NCBI RefSeq assembly: GCF_000482505.1
Contig: NZ_AXVL01000023.1
Location: forward strand, 1-60,789
Reading direction: 5' to 3'
Origin: Leptotrichia trevisanii DSM 22070
Lineage (GTDB): Bacteria > Fusobacteriota > Fusobacteriia > Fusobacteriales > Leptotrichiaceae
Length of the DNA: 60,789 nt
Below the pieces are notes generated by a model. It did no database searches and was not told where the DNA came from. It saw nothing but the letters and a program-made list of their open reading frames with translations. The position numbers were made by a program, and so were the translations under genes. Below are positions 1 to 9,212 of the stretch, piece after piece (the first letter of the stretch is position 1; each line of letters opens with the position of its first letter).

Positions 1-501
1 AAGGAAATATCAAAAAATCTTTACAGGTGGCTTGAGAAAGATAACTTTGCAGAACTTGAAAACTTTTATGAAAATTTCAAGGAAAAGGAGAATGTAAGTC
101 AGAGAAGAAAAGACCAGACGAAGATGCTGCTTAACCAGTATGAGAAGATAAGAAGGATATATACTGAAGAGGATTACATAGGCTCAAGGACGGAAGCCCT
201 AGTATCCCACGAATGCTCAAGATTTCTATCAAGCAGGCCGAAAGCGTTTTCAAGAAGGAAGATAAAGGCAAGAGCGTTATATCACACCTTTTTTGCAAAC
301 TATGGAAAAAACAGGGAAAAGGCGTATGAATTGTACTTTAGCGGCAAAAGAACGAGTTCACTAGAAAAGGTAATAGAGATGGAATGCTTGCCAGAAATTG
401 TTAATGAAACAGGAAAAAGCACAAATCTGCCATATTTGAGAGGAGGAGAATGTCCGATTAGGGAAGTTTTGAAAGAAATATCACAAAGCAAAATATTTTA
501 A
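1..501 (+). CDS. ISLre2-family (UPF0236) transposase, 3' part
   Basis: The reading frame is open from the first base and ends with TAA at 499-501, so this is the last ~166 codons of a longer protein. The tail resembles the C-terminus of UPF0236/ISLre2 transposases: a conserved segment rich in Ser and Arg (residues LSSRPKAFSRR) and the closing block with GGECPIREVLK. An in-frame ATG at 124 is unlikely to be the true start because the family is about 450 residues long and coding sense continues upstream. These enzymes move the element by DDE-type chemistry. The 5' end lies outside the window, so intactness cannot be judged. Confidence 0.75.
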   Translation, partial: KEISKNLYRWLEKDNFAELENFYENFKEKENVSQRRKDQTKMLLNQYEKIRRIYTEEDYIGSRTEALVSHECSRFLSSRPKAFSRRKIKARALYHTFFANYGKNREKAYELYFSGKRTSSLEKVIEMECLPEIVNETGKSTNLPYLRGGECPIREVLKEISQSKIF

Positions 502-548
502 AAAAAGCAGTCAAAAAAGATTTGTTGCGGTATTTAATGACTGCCCCT
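1..548 (+). mobile_element. Right end of an ISLre2-like insertion sequence
   Basis: The transposase tail is followed by about 45 non-coding bases, then immediately by the broken end of a methyltransferase gene on the other strand. Arms gcagtca (507-513) and tgactgc (538-544) form an inverted repeat just after the transposase stop, either a terminator or part of the element end. The exact boundary near 545-548 is inferred, because the left end and any target duplication are outside the window. Confidence 0.5.
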
Positions 549-555
549 ATATTTT

Positions 556-741
556 TTACTCTGTCTCAATTTTTGTTAAATCTCCATAATTTCTATTATC
601 TTTAAAAAACTTTTCATACGTTTCAGAAGTTTTTTTATCTATTTCACTATGTCCAATACATTCCAATCCTGCTGATTCCATTCCGATCCTTCCTCCACCA
701 ATTCCAGAACAAAAATCAAAAAATGTTAATTTTTCTTTCAT
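556..741 (-). pseudogene. C5 cytosine DNA methyltransferase, N-terminal fragment
   Basis: About 61 residues survive. They begin with methyltransferase motif I (FFDFCSGIGGGRIG, SAM-binding) and continue into the motif II-III region (HSEIDKKTSETYEKFF ... GDLTKI), then stop at TAA. The catalytic Pro-Cys motif IV, the target-recognition domain and motifs VI-X are absent, so the product cannot methylate DNA. The start at 741 is set by a strong AAAGGGGG ribosome site; an upstream in-frame start at 783 would overlap the previous gene. The reading ends exactly where the ISLre2 end begins, which suggests the insertion cut the gene. The rest may lie beyond the element. Confidence 0.75.
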
Positions 742-757
742 TTTTACCCCCTTTAGC

Positions 758-2401
758 TTATAAACTATTTTGATAATACTCAATCACATACTCCGCACAC
801 TTTATCCCATCAACTGCCGCCGACATAATTCCCCCAGCATATCCTGCACCTTCCCCGCAAGGCATAAGTCCTTCGATATTTGAGAAAAATCTTTCATTTC
901 TAGGAATTTTTACTGGAGAGGAACTACGGCTTTCCACACCTGAAAGAATTGCATCATAGCTGGCAAATCCTTTTATTTTCTTATCCATTAAAGTTATTCC
1001 TTCTTTTATGGAATCATTTATGAATTGCGGAAAAATTTCATTTAAGTTTGCAAATTTGTAGCCTGCCAGATAGCTTGGTTTCACTTTTCCTAATTTTGTT
1101 GAAGTTTTATTATTTAAAAAGTCGCCAAATAACTGAATAGGGGCTTTGTAATCTTTTCCGCCAAGTTCAAATGCTTTTTCTTCCAGTTTTCTTTGAAACT
1201 CTACTCCAGCCAGAACGCTTTCGCCTGGAAAATCTTCTGGAAAGACATTTACTAAAATTGCAGAGTTTGCATTTTCCAAATCTCTTTGTGAATAGCTCAT
1301 TCCGTTTACAACAAGCCTCCTAACTTCACTTGAAGATGGCACAACAACACCGCCAGGACACATACAAAACGTGTAGACTCCACGTCCATTGCTTGTTTTT
1401 ACATTTAATTTATATTCTGCAGCTGGCAATTTATCAGCAAATTTCCCGTATTGCGAGTAATTTATCATACTTTGAAGATGTTCAATCCTAACTCCGACAG
1501 AAAAAGTTTTTCGTTCCATTGCAACATTTTCTTCATTTAACATAAAGAAAGTGTCCCTTGCACTATGCCCAATTGCCATAACCAGAATATTAACTGGAAT
1601 TTCATAAATTTTATTTTCATCAGAATTTTCAACATTTTCGACTAAGATGCTTTTTATTTTATTATTTTCAGAATCAGATTTTTCATAATTTATTTTTGTT
1701 AATTTTGTGCTAAATCTGTATTCTCCCCCAAGACTTTCGATTTTATGCCTAATTTTACGCATTATTTCAATTAATTTATCAGTTCCAATGTGGGGTTTTG
1801 ACATATAATTTATTTTGGGATCAGCCCCAGCGAGAATTAATTCATCATAAACTTTCTGAATCCGAAAATTATTTGTATTCGTATTTAATTTCCCATCTGA
1901 AAATGTTCCAGCTCCCCCTTCTCCAAACTGCACATTTGAATATTTATCGAGTTTTCCAGTTTTGAAAAAATTATAAACATCCTTTTCACGCTCATCCACA
2001 TTTTTTCCTTGCTCAATGATAATTGGCTTTAATCCAGCTTCAGCAAGCACAAGTCCAGCAAAAATTCCAGCAGGACCGCTTCCGACAATAACAGGGCGTT
2101 TCACATTTTCATTTTCTGTAAAGTTCTCAATTTTTTCCGTAGAATAAGGTTTTTTTTCAATTTTTCGCACATTTTTCACATTTTCAAATCTTTTCTTTTC
2201 CGTTTCCTCGTCAAACTTAAAAGAAATATCCACCGCATAAACAAATAAGACATTATCCTTTTTTCTCGCATCAATTGACTGTCCTGCAATCTCAAATGAC
2301 TTTACTTCATTTTCGTTGATTTTATAAAGTTTGTAAACCGTTTTTTTTAAATCATTTTCGTTGTGTTTTACAGGCATTTTTATATTATTTATTCTAATCA
2401 T
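758..2401 (-). CDS. FAD-dependent dehydrogenase, COG2509 type
   Basis: This 547-residue flavoprotein has a Rossmann dinucleotide site VIVGSGPAGIFAGLVLAEAG near residue 103, after an N-terminal ~95-residue domain with no cofactor motif. Further family marks are QFGEGGAGTFSDGKL near residue 160 and a C-terminal CGEGAGYAGGIMSAAVDG that closes the FAD pocket. Length and motif order match the uncharacterised FAD-dependent dehydrogenases of COG2509; the substrate is unknown. The ATG at 2401 follows AAAGGAG at good spacing. The truncated methyltransferase gene starts 16 bases downstream on the same strand, so the two may once have been cotranscribed. Confidence 0.8.
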   Translation of the reverse strand: MIRINNIKMPVKHNENDLKKTVYKLYKINENEVKSFEIAGQSIDARKKDNVLFVYAVDISFKFDEETEKKRFENVKNVRKIEKKPYSTEKIENFTENENVKRPVIVGSGPAGIFAGLVLAEAGLKPIIIEQGKNVDEREKDVYNFFKTGKLDKYSNVQFGEGGAGTFSDGKLNTNTNNFRIQKVYDELILAGADPKINYMSKPHIGTDKLIEIMRKIRHKIESLGGEYRFSTKLTKINYEKSDSENNKIKSILVENVENSDENKIYEIPVNILVMAIGHSARDTFFMLNEENVAMERKTFSVGVRIEHLQSMINYSQYGKFADKLPAAEYKLNVKTSNGRGVYTFCMCPGGVVVPSSSEVRRLVVNGMSYSQRDLENANSAILVNVFPEDFPGESVLAGVEFQRKLEEKAFELGGKDYKAPIQLFGDFLNNKTSTKLGKVKPSYLAGYKFANLNEIFPQFINDSIKEGITLMDKKIKGFASYDAILSGVESRSSSPVKIPRNERFFSNIEGLMPCGEGAGYAGGIMSAAVDGIKCAEYVIEYYQNSL

Positions 2402-2556
2402 TTTTCTCCTTTGAGTTATAATTTTAGTTATTTGTAAAAGTTAATAAAATCTTAGTTAATACAGGATTTAACCCTTTCTGAAAATATTTCTATCTACTGT
2501 GAAAAAAATATTATGGTTATTATTTTACAACTTCTTAACTCCAATTTTATAATTTT

Positions 2557-3792
2557 TTAAATATTTTTTCCTAAAAAATATCCCGATGTCCAAGCCCATT
2601 GCAAGTTAAATCCTCCGCATTCACCGTAAACATCCAGTATTTCCCCAGCAAAATACAGATTTTTAACTTTTTTTGATTCCAAATTTTCCAAATTTATTTC
2701 GCTTAATGGAATTCCTCCAGCGGTAACTTGAGCTGCCTTAAAGCCATTTGTATCGATAATTTTTATTTTGTATTTTTTTAAAGTTGTACAGATTTTACGA
2801 ATTTCATTGTCTGTAAGTTCATTTATACTTTTTGACAACTTTTCTATTCCTGCCGTTTTTGTCAAAAATTGTCCAAGTTTCTTATTGACAACTCCATTAG
2901 AAAATTGTTCCATTGTAAAATCCTTTAATATTGTCCGACGTTTTTTCAAAATTTCAAAAATTTCATTATAAGTAAATTTTGGCATAAAGTCAATTTCAAA
3001 TTCCACATTTTTATAAATTGGAAAAACATATGAAATATTAAAAACCACATTTCCAGAAATCCCAAAATCTGTAAACAATAATTCTCCATCATAAGTGCAA
3101 ATTTTTATTTTCTCTCCACTTCCATTTTCTCCCAAAGCTGTAATTTCCACATCCAACTTAATTCCTTTTAATCCCTTTATTTTTTCTTTTTCTGCCTTCA
3201 GCTGCACAATAACAGGCGTTAATTTCGTAACTGTATGCCCAAAGCTCTTTGCAAGTTCATAGCCACTTCCATTTGAGCCAAGTTCAGGATATGACTTTCC
3301 ACCAGTTGCAAGCACTACCTTTTTGGCAATTATCTGCCTTTTATCTTCGGAAATTATCTTAAATTCAAACATTTCCTTCTCAATTTTTGTAACATAAAAG
3401 TTTGTAATTATCTCTATCCCAAGACTCTGTGCATAAAACCTAAGCCCATCCACAATTGAAGCCGCCTGTCCGCTAAGCGGATAAACTTTCCCACGATTTT
3501 CCTCATTGCAAATAATCCCAACTTCATCTTCAAAAAATCTCATCGCATCCTGTGAAGTAAAACTTTCCAAAATTTCTTCAATCGGCTGTTTCATCTTCTC
3601 AATCCCAAAATAGTTCCGATTTGAAGCATTCACATTTGTCAAATTACATCGCCCATTTCCAGTAGTCAGCACCTTTTTCAAAACTCTGTCCTTTCTCTCC
3701 AGAATGACAACATCTTTATTATTTTTCTTTGCAGTAATCGCTGTTAGAAAACCCGATGCACCGCCACCAATTATCGCTATTTCTTTTTTCAT
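2557..3792 (-). CDS. NAD(P)/FAD-dependent flavoprotein, BaiN/HI0933-like
   Basis: The 411-residue protein belongs to the HI0933/YhiN/BaiN flavoprotein family (COG2081). It has an N-terminal FAD site IAIIGGGASGFLTAI, the hallmark TTGNGRCNLTN at about residues 43-53, a middle ATGGKSYPELGSNGSGY motif and a C-terminal FAGEILDVYGECGGFNLQWAWTSG. Family members are flavin oxidoreductases. BaiN itself acts on bile-acid intermediates, but most homologues have no proven substrate, so that role should not be transferred here. A small RNA with its own terminator lies 165 bases upstream and separates this gene from the EEP gene. Confidence 0.8.
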   Translation of the reverse strand: MKKEIAIIGGGASGFLTAITAKKNNKDVVILERKDRVLKKVLTTGNGRCNLTNVNASNRNYFGIEKMKQPIEEILESFTSQDAMRFFEDEVGIICNEENRGKVYPLSGQAASIVDGLRFYAQSLGIEIITNFYVTKIEKEMFEFKIISEDKRQIIAKKVVLATGGKSYPELGSNGSGYELAKSFGHTVTKLTPVIVQLKAEKEKIKGLKGIKLDVEITALGENGSGEKIKICTYDGELLFTDFGISGNVVFNISYVFPIYKNVEFEIDFMPKFTYNEIFEILKKRRTILKDFTMEQFSNGVVNKKLGQFLTKTAGIEKLSKSINELTDNEIRKICTTLKKYKIKIIDTNGFKAAQVTAGGIPLSEINLENLESKKVKNLYFAGEILDVYGECGGFNLQWAWTSGYFLGKNI

Positions 3793-3954
3793 CCTGTAAT
3801 CCTGTTCTCCTAAATATTTATCATAAATTTCAAAACTATAATCAATCCACTTAAAAATTGGAGTAAAAACATGTAAAAAGCAATGGATAGCTTCTACTCC
3901 CGTTTTAAACTAGAATTGCTATATTATTAATTCCCCGTTCAAAAGCTTGTTTAT

Positions 3955-4031
3955 AAAACAAAAACGAGCCGTGTGCTCGTTTTTTTGTATGAAAGAAGTC
4001 TAAATGTAGAGATGGGGCGTCTCTATTAGAC
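3955..4031 (-). ncRNA. Candidate small RNA, two stem-loops, ~75 nt
   Basis: Downstream of a consensus promoter, the minus strand gives a first hairpin (outer arms 4026-4031/3998-4003, inner arms 4020-4024/4008-4012) whose loop reads CGCCCCA. A short A-rich linker follows, then a second hairpin ACGAGC-ACACG-GCTCGT (3980-3975 and 3969-3964) with the U-rich tail TTTTGTTTT. This is the layout of an independent small RNA ending at an intrinsic terminator. The C-rich loop could pair with GGGG-type ribosome sites, which occur in this window, but that is inference. It might instead be a terminated 5' leader of the flavoprotein gene that starts at 3792. Confidence 0.6.
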
Positions 4032-4036
4032 AGTTA

Positions 4037-4065
4037 TTTATATCACATATCGCATTATTTGTCAA
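4037..4065 (-). promoter_or_regulatory. Sigma70-type promoter of the candidate small RNA
   Basis: On the minus strand TTGACA (4060-4065) is followed after exactly 17 bases by TATAAA (4037-4042). This is a near-perfect vegetative promoter placing transcription start near 4029-4031, right at the first hairpin. Confidence 0.7.
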
Positions 4066-4138
4066 TATTCTAAAAAAATTCAAAAAATAAATCCATATTT
4101 TTAATTTTTTTATAGTCTTGTAATCTTTAAATCCTAAT

Positions 4139-4897
4139 TTACAAAGTTTTATTTTTTGAGAAATCAGGTACAATTTCAAAATCAACTAATATCGGTAAAT
4201 GATCCGATAACTGAGTTTGTATAACTTTATAACTATTTACTTTTATTTCTTGGGAACAAAGTATGAAGTCAAGTTCACGTTTAGGATTCCAGCTCGGAAA
4301 AGTCGGATCTTTTCTTGTATTTACATTTTTTAGATTTGAAGCCTGCAAAAACATCTCAATTTCCTCTTCGCCCCAAAAAACGTTAAAATCACCAGCTACT
4401 ATAACTGGTTTCTTACAATTTTTCACTAGATTATAAAGCTGCACAATTTGTTTTTGCCGTGTTTTTCCTACAAGTGCCAAATGCACAAGAAATACAATCA
4501 CATCCTTTGTTTCCACCTCAATAATCAATTTTTTCATTCCAACATCCAGATAGTGAAATTCCTCTCTTACAATTGGATTTTTACAAAGTAGGGCATTCCC
4601 TTGTTTTCTAACCATTGGAAATTTCATATAATTAGAATCTTCTTCATATTTGTACTGATAAACATTATTATTTCTAGTAATTCTTCCAAGAAGTGTAGCC
4701 TGATTTCTACTGTACATTCTAAAAGAGCCAAGATCAACTTCTACAAGTCCCACAATATCAGGCTTATATTTGTTAATAAATTTCCCAATCCGATAAATAT
4801 GCCTTACCGAACGCCCTAAATATCCTCTTATATGCTTAAACGGCTGATTCAAATATTTTCCAGTCCCATATCGAATATTATACAAAAGAAATTTCAT
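4139..4897 (-). CDS. Endonuclease/exonuclease/phosphatase family protein
   Basis: This is a 252-residue member of the EEP (DNase I-like) fold. The N-terminus MKFLLYNIRYGTG carries the metal-site Asn. Further motifs are the acid-bearing PDIVGLVEVD near residue 50, the core VAGDFNVFW near 170 and the terminal SDHLPILVDF with the catalytic Asp-His pair. Such enzymes cleave phosphodiester or phosphomonoester bonds in nucleic acids, lipids or sugars, and the sequence does not show which. No signal peptide is visible, so it is probably cytoplasmic. The start follows a GAAGTGAG ribosome site. Confidence 0.75.
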   Translation of the reverse strand: MKFLLYNIRYGTGKYLNQPFKHIRGYLGRSVRHIYRIGKFINKYKPDIVGLVEVDLGSFRMYSRNQATLLGRITRNNNVYQYKYEEDSNYMKFPMVRKQGNALLCKNPIVREEFHYLDVGMKKLIIEVETKDVIVFLVHLALVGKTRQKQIVQLYNLVKNCKKPVIVAGDFNVFWGEEEIEMFLQASNLKNVNTRKDPTFPSWNPKRELDFILCSQEIKVNSYKVIQTQLSDHLPILVDFEIVPDFSKNKTL

Positions 4898-5047
4898 TTT
4901 TTCTCACTTCTCTTTCCTATCATCATTATAAAATTATTTATTTAAATCAATTTTTATCAAATTGACAAAAATTAGATAATTCTAAATTTTTCAATATTTA
5001 ACCATTTTACTATGATTTTTGAATGTCAAATAAAAAATCGTAAGAAT

Positions 5048-5692
5048 TTATTTTTTTACTATTCCAACGCCATCTCCAAACGGTAATAACACAAAATTAT
5101 ATTCTTCGTTTAATTTTTCTATAAATTCTCCAAGTCTTTTTACAATCGTCTTATATCTTTTCGGAACTTCTTCCTCTTGCACAGCAACTAATCCACGAAA
5201 CATTAAATTATCAATAAAAATAATTCCATTTTCACTGAGAAGTTCATAACTCATTTCAAAAAACTTCAAATATTGCCCTTTCGACGCATCAATAAAAATA
5301 AAATCATATTTTAGATTTTTATCAAGTTTCGGAATCTGCTCCAAAGCATCTCCTAAAATCATTTTATTTTTTTCAAATAATCCTAATTTTTTAAAATTTT
5401 CTACAGCTTTATTATAACGTTTTTCATCAATTTCCATAGTTGTTAAAAATCCACCATTTTCATTAGCAATCTGTGCCAAAAATAGCCCTGAATATCCTGT
5501 TGCAGTCCCAATTTCCAAAATGTTCCCTGCTTTCATATTTCTAGCTGTAAAAATCATATAATTTAGCACTTCATCAGTAATAATTGGCACATTTTCATCT
5601 AAACTTTCTTTTTTTATATTCTGTATAATTTCATTCTCTATTTTAAACAAATTTTGCGTATATTTTGATGATTCTATAAAATTTTCTATCAT
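5048..5692 (-). CDS. O-methyltransferase, class I SAM-dependent
   Basis: The 214-residue protein has the SAM-binding motif LEIGTATGYSGLFLA near residue 59, the metal-binding acidic motif FIFIDASKGQYLKFFE near 131 and FIDNLMFRGLV near 160. This is the order seen in the caffeoyl-CoA/catechol O-methyltransferase family. Bacterial members include TrmR (YrrM), which methylates 5-hydroxyuridine in tRNA; that role is possible but not shown by the sequence. The gene stands alone, with AT-rich gaps of 150 and 455 bases on either side. Confidence 0.75.
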   Translation of the reverse strand: MIENFIESSKYTQNLFKIENEIIQNIKKESLDENVPIITDEVLNYMIFTARNMKAGNILEIGTATGYSGLFLAQIANENGGFLTTMEIDEKRYNKAVENFKKLGLFEKNKMILGDALEQIPKLDKNLKYDFIFIDASKGQYLKFFEMSYELLSENGIIFIDNLMFRGLVAVQEEEVPKRYKTIVKRLGEFIEKLNEEYNFVLLPFGDGVGIVKK

Positions 5693-6147
5693 AAATTTCC
5701 CTTTTTTCTTTTATTGTATATTAACATCCATTTAAAATTAAATCTATAAAATTTGAATAGCATACTCATAACTTCTAAGTCCAATTTTAAACTATTTTTG
5801 ATATAATTCAAATTATTTTAGACAAACTAAACAATTTATTTTCCTTTTTAAAAACATATTGGCCATTTGTAAAAGTTTGAAATTTCTAATAATTACAATG
5901 TTTTTACAGTTTTAATTTTTACCATTTGTCTCCAGTACTTTCTACTGTAAAACTTTAATATTTTAGATAAAAACTCTGTATTTATTAAGTTTTTATATTA
6001 TTACTTTTACAATTACCTAAAAAACATATATTATATTTTATTTATTCGCTTATAGGTAGGCCTCCCTTTTACTAAGAATAGAATTATTTGTGTTAAATCT
6101 AAAATTCTAATTTCCAACTTTAATTTCTTATATTTTCCATTTAATAT
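5693..6147. other. Intergenic stretch, nothing recognised
   Basis: About 455 very AT-rich bases lie between the O-methyltransferase start and the pilus platform gene end. There is no convincing reading frame with a ribosome site, no RNA fold and no strong terminator. A small GC-richer patch at 6054-6068 has no match I can name. Confidence 0.5.
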
Positions 6148-7191
6148 TTACAGCATTTCTCCCATTTTAAAAATCGGCAACATAACTGAAAATACAATAA
6201 GTCCAATAATTACTCCAATAAAAATTATTGAAATCGGCTCAAACATTTTCAAAAACCATTTTATTTTTTCACTCACTTTTTCATAATAAATTTCATTCAA
6301 ATTAAAAAAAGATATTTTCATTTCTCCTGTTTTTTCTCCAACTGTGAGAAAACTAATGTATTCATTATCAAAGAAAGTTGTGTTTTTAAAAGATTTTTGA
6401 ATGCTTTCCCCTTTTTCTATTTTTAAAATAATTTTTTTCAGTTCCTCATTTAAAATATAACTTTTGGAATTTGTACACATTTTTAGAGATTGAATCAATG
6501 GAACATTGGCATCTGTCAGAGAATACATATTTCTAGTAAAATTCAATATGCAAATATTTTTGTACATTTGTCCAGTCATTTTTGTTTTTAAAAAAATTTT
6601 TTCAAAATTCTTTTCATTCTGTCTTTTCCAGTTCTTTAGCCCAAAAAATAAAAAAATTATGGCAATTAAAACAAAAATACCATATTTATCAGTTATTTTA
6701 CTGACATTTATCACAATTTGTGTAACTTTTGGCAATTCCTGTCCAATGTCAGAATAAATCAGTACAAATTTAGGCACAACAAATTTTAGCAGTATAAATA
6801 CAATGACTAATGCCGTAATTATAACTGTTAATGGATAAATACTCAAATTTTTCACATCTTTTTTTATTTTCTGATTAAACTCATATTTCTCATACAGATT
6901 TTTAAAAACTATTTCCAGATTCCCTGTTTCTTCTCCAATCTTAACCATTTCCATAAATTCTTTATTTGCAGTAATCTTTGAAAAAGCCCTGTGAAGCGAA
7001 ACTCCCTTTTCAATCTGCTGTTTTGTGTGAATTATTTTATTTTTTAACTCCTCATCATAATTCTGTGCAACAATTTCAAGTGTATCAATTAGCGAAATTT
7101 TACCATTTAATAAATAATACACACTCTTGGTAAATGATAATAAATCCTTTTCATTAATTTCATTTTTTCCATCTTTTACAATGCTTCTCAT
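6148..7191 (-). CDS. Type II secretion/type IV pilus inner-membrane platform, GspF/PilC family
   Basis: This 347-residue protein contains two copies of the T2SF domain. The first has KGVSLHRAFSK and the family mark MVKIGEETGNLEIVFKNLYEKYE near residues 80-100. The second has KGESIQKSFKNT and FLTVGEKTGEMKISFFNLNEIY near 260-285. Three transmembrane spans are visible, near 130-150, 172-190 and at the C-terminus near 315-340. The platform couples the cytoplasmic ATPase to pseudopilin assembly. It is separated from the rest of the locus by two sugar-kinase genes. The start follows GGGGGAG. Confidence 0.85.
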   Translation of the reverse strand: MRSIVKDGKNEINEKDLLSFTKSVYYLLNGKISLIDTLEIVAQNYDEELKNKIIHTKQQIEKGVSLHRAFSKITANKEFMEMVKIGEETGNLEIVFKNLYEKYEFNQKIKKDVKNLSIYPLTVIITALVIVFILLKFVVPKFVLIYSDIGQELPKVTQIVINVSKITDKYGIFVLIAIIFLFFGLKNWKRQNEKNFEKIFLKTKMTGQMYKNICILNFTRNMYSLTDANVPLIQSLKMCTNSKSYILNEELKKIILKIEKGESIQKSFKNTTFFDNEYISFLTVGEKTGEMKISFFNLNEIYYEKVSEKIKWFLKMFEPISIIFIGVIIGLIVFSVMLPIFKMGEML

Positions 7192-7246
7192 TTTAATTAA
7201 TCTCCCCCTTTTTGATTAACTGTCAGATACTTTTTTTCTTTAATTG

Positions 7247-8134
7247 TTACCTTTTACTGTTTTCCAACGCAATTTTTCCCAATGCAATCGCACCAACAAA
7301 TCCCGCTTCATCTCCAAGTCCTGGGTAAACAATGTAATTATCAATTTTTTCTAAGATTTCCTCTTTTTGAACATAACCATTTAAAAATTCCAATGTATAT
7401 TTTCTAATTAATGGGAATAGTTGTTTTTGCTTCATAACTCCTCCACCCATAATTATTTTTTGAGGTGATAAAATCAAAGTATAGTTTACCACAGCTTGAG
7501 CCAAGTAATATGCCTCCATATCCCAAACTTCAGCTCTGTCAGCAAGTTCATATCCCTTTTTACCCCATCTGTCTTCTATCGCAGGCCCTGCTGCCATTCC
7601 TTCCATACAATCCCCATGGAAAGGGCATCTTCCTTCAAATTTATCATCTTTATGTCTTTTCAGAAATATGTGTCCCATTTCAGGATGAGTCAATCCTTGA
7701 AGCATTTTTCCATCAACAACTGCTCCAGCTCCAATTCCAGTCCCAACAGTAATATACATGACATTTTTAAGATTTTCTCCAGCACCCCACCAGCTTTCAG
7801 CAAGAGCCGCACCATTTACATCTGTATCAAATTCCATCGGAACATCATAATGTTTTTTCAATTCTCCAATTAAGTCATAATCGCTCCAATAAGGTTTTGG
7901 AGTTTTTGTGATATATCCATAAGTTTTAGAGCCTTTCACAGGATCAATTGGCCCGAAGCTCCCAACACCCATTACATCGAATTCCTTGTCTTTGAAATAT
8001 TCAATAACTTGTGCCATTGTTTCCTCAGGAGTTGTAGTTGGAATACTTACCCTGTCAATGATTTTCCCATCTTCAGTCCCCAATCCACAGATAAATTTCG
8101 TTCCCCCAGCTTCAACTGCCGCAATAATTGCCAT
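7247..8134 (-). CDS. ROK-family sugar kinase, probable fructokinase
   Basis: The 295-residue protein shows the N-terminal phosphate loop AAVEAGGTKFICGLG, the substrate/catalytic region FDTDVNGAALAESWWGAG near residue 100, the glycine-rich GTGIGAGAVVDG, and the zinc-binding run GHIFLKRHKDD ... GRCPFHGDCMEGMAAGPAIE typical of ROK fructokinases (ScrK/GmuE-like). It would phosphorylate a hexose with ATP in the cytoplasm; fructose is the best guess. It follows the heptose kinase gene after 76 bases on the same strand, and both interrupt the pilus locus. Confidence 0.8.
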   Translation of the reverse strand: MAIIAAVEAGGTKFICGLGTEDGKIIDRVSIPTTTPEETMAQVIEYFKDKEFDVMGVGSFGPIDPVKGSKTYGYITKTPKPYWSDYDLIGELKKHYDVPMEFDTDVNGAALAESWWGAGENLKNVMYITVGTGIGAGAVVDGKMLQGLTHPEMGHIFLKRHKDDKFEGRCPFHGDCMEGMAAGPAIEDRWGKKGYELADRAEVWDMEAYYLAQAVVNYTLILSPQKIIMGGGVMKQKQLFPLIRKYTLEFLNGYVQKEEILEKIDNYIVYPGLGDEAGFVGAIALGKIALENSKR

Positions 8135-8210
8135 AATTTCACTTCCCTTTCCTTTAAAATCTTATTTATTTTTATTTTATAAATTCTTTAAATTTGATAA
8201 TAAACAATTT

Positions 8211-9212
8211 TTATATATTTTTCAACACATTGTCATTATCTTTGTAAAATTCCAGTATTTCATCTTGTGTTGCAGTAGCAGTCCCTATTTTTGCCACTAC
8301 AATTCCAGATGCCATATTTGCAATTACCCCAGCCTCATATAAATCTGCTCCAGCACATATCGAAAGTAAAAATGTCGATATAAATGTGTCCCCGGCACCT
8401 GTCACATCATACACTTCCCTTGCCACAGTCGGTATTCTCTTATGTTTAGTCCTAAATAACGAAACTCCCTCTTCACTTCGAGTAAGCACAACGTTGTCCA
8501 GTTCAAGCTCTTTCTTTAATTGTGCCATTTTTTCAGCGATTTCTTCCTCACTCGTAAATTTTTTCATTCCAAAATAATCCAAAATTTCTTTTCTATTTGG
8601 AGTCATTGAAGTTGCCCCAATATAATTTTTAAAGTTTTGTGGCTTTGGATCAACCATTACTTTTTTATTATGCTTTTTGGCTATTTCAATCACTTTTTCT
8701 GACAAATATTTTGTAAGGAGTCCCTTGTTATAATCAGAAAGCAGCACCGCATCAATATTTTCAATATTTTTTTCAAAATTTTCTAAAAGCTGTTTCTGAA
8801 TATCTTCTGAAATATCAGTATCCTTTTCCCAGTCCAGCCTAAGCAGCTGCTGCCCTTGCGATAAAACCCTGCTCTTAATAATCGTTGGACGTGTTTCATC
8901 TTTCACAATTCCAGCAGGATTCACATTCTTATTCTCAAGCTCCTTTATAAATTTCTCTCCATTCGCATCATTTCCAATTACTCCGTAAACAAAAACTTTC
9001 CCTTCAAGTGAAGTTAAGTTATTTGCCACATTTGAAGCTCCTCCCAGCACAAACCTTTCCTCCTCAATATTCACAATCGGAACTGGTGCCTCTGGAGAAA
9101 TTCTATTAACTTTCCCGATTAGATACTCATCTAGCATCATATCGCCAATTACAGCAATTCTAACACTATTAAACTTTTTTATTATTTCTTCAAGCCTTTG
9201 AATTGAAATCAT
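8211..9212 (-). CDS. rfaE1: D-glycero-beta-D-manno-heptose-7-phosphate kinase
   Basis: This is a PfkB-type kinase of 333 residues. It has the N-terminal block IGDMMLDEYLIGKVNRISPEAP, the GGASNVANNL signature near residue 57 and the C-terminal DVTGAGDTFISTF motif with the catalytic Asp. These match the HldE N-terminal domain (RfaE domain I), which phosphorylates heptose-7-phosphate at C1 to make ADP-heptose for LPS inner core. The nucleotidyltransferase half of HldE is absent, so a separate enzyme must exist elsewhere. The gene is direct evidence for a heptose-containing outer membrane. Confidence 0.85.
   Translation of the reverse strand: MISIQRLEEIIKKFNSVRIAVIGDMMLDEYLIGKVNRISPEAPVPIVNIEEERFVLGGASNVANNLTSLEGKVFVYGVIGNDANGEKFIKELENKNVNPAGIVKDETRPTIIKSRVLSQGQQLLRLDWEKDTDISEDIQKQLLENFEKNIENIDAVLLSDYNKGLLTKYLSEKVIEIAKKHNKKVMVDPKPQNFKNYIGATSMTPNRKEILDYFGMKKFTSEEEIAEKMAQLKKELELDNVVLTRSEEGVSLFRTKHKRIPTVAREVYDVTGAGDTFISTFLLSICAGADLYEAGVIANMASGIVVAKIGTATATQDEILEFYKDNDNVLKNI

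Noticed and set aside
4000-4185. 61-codon minus-strand frame
   Set aside because: It overlaps the EEP gene end and the small-RNA promoter, with no ribosome site.
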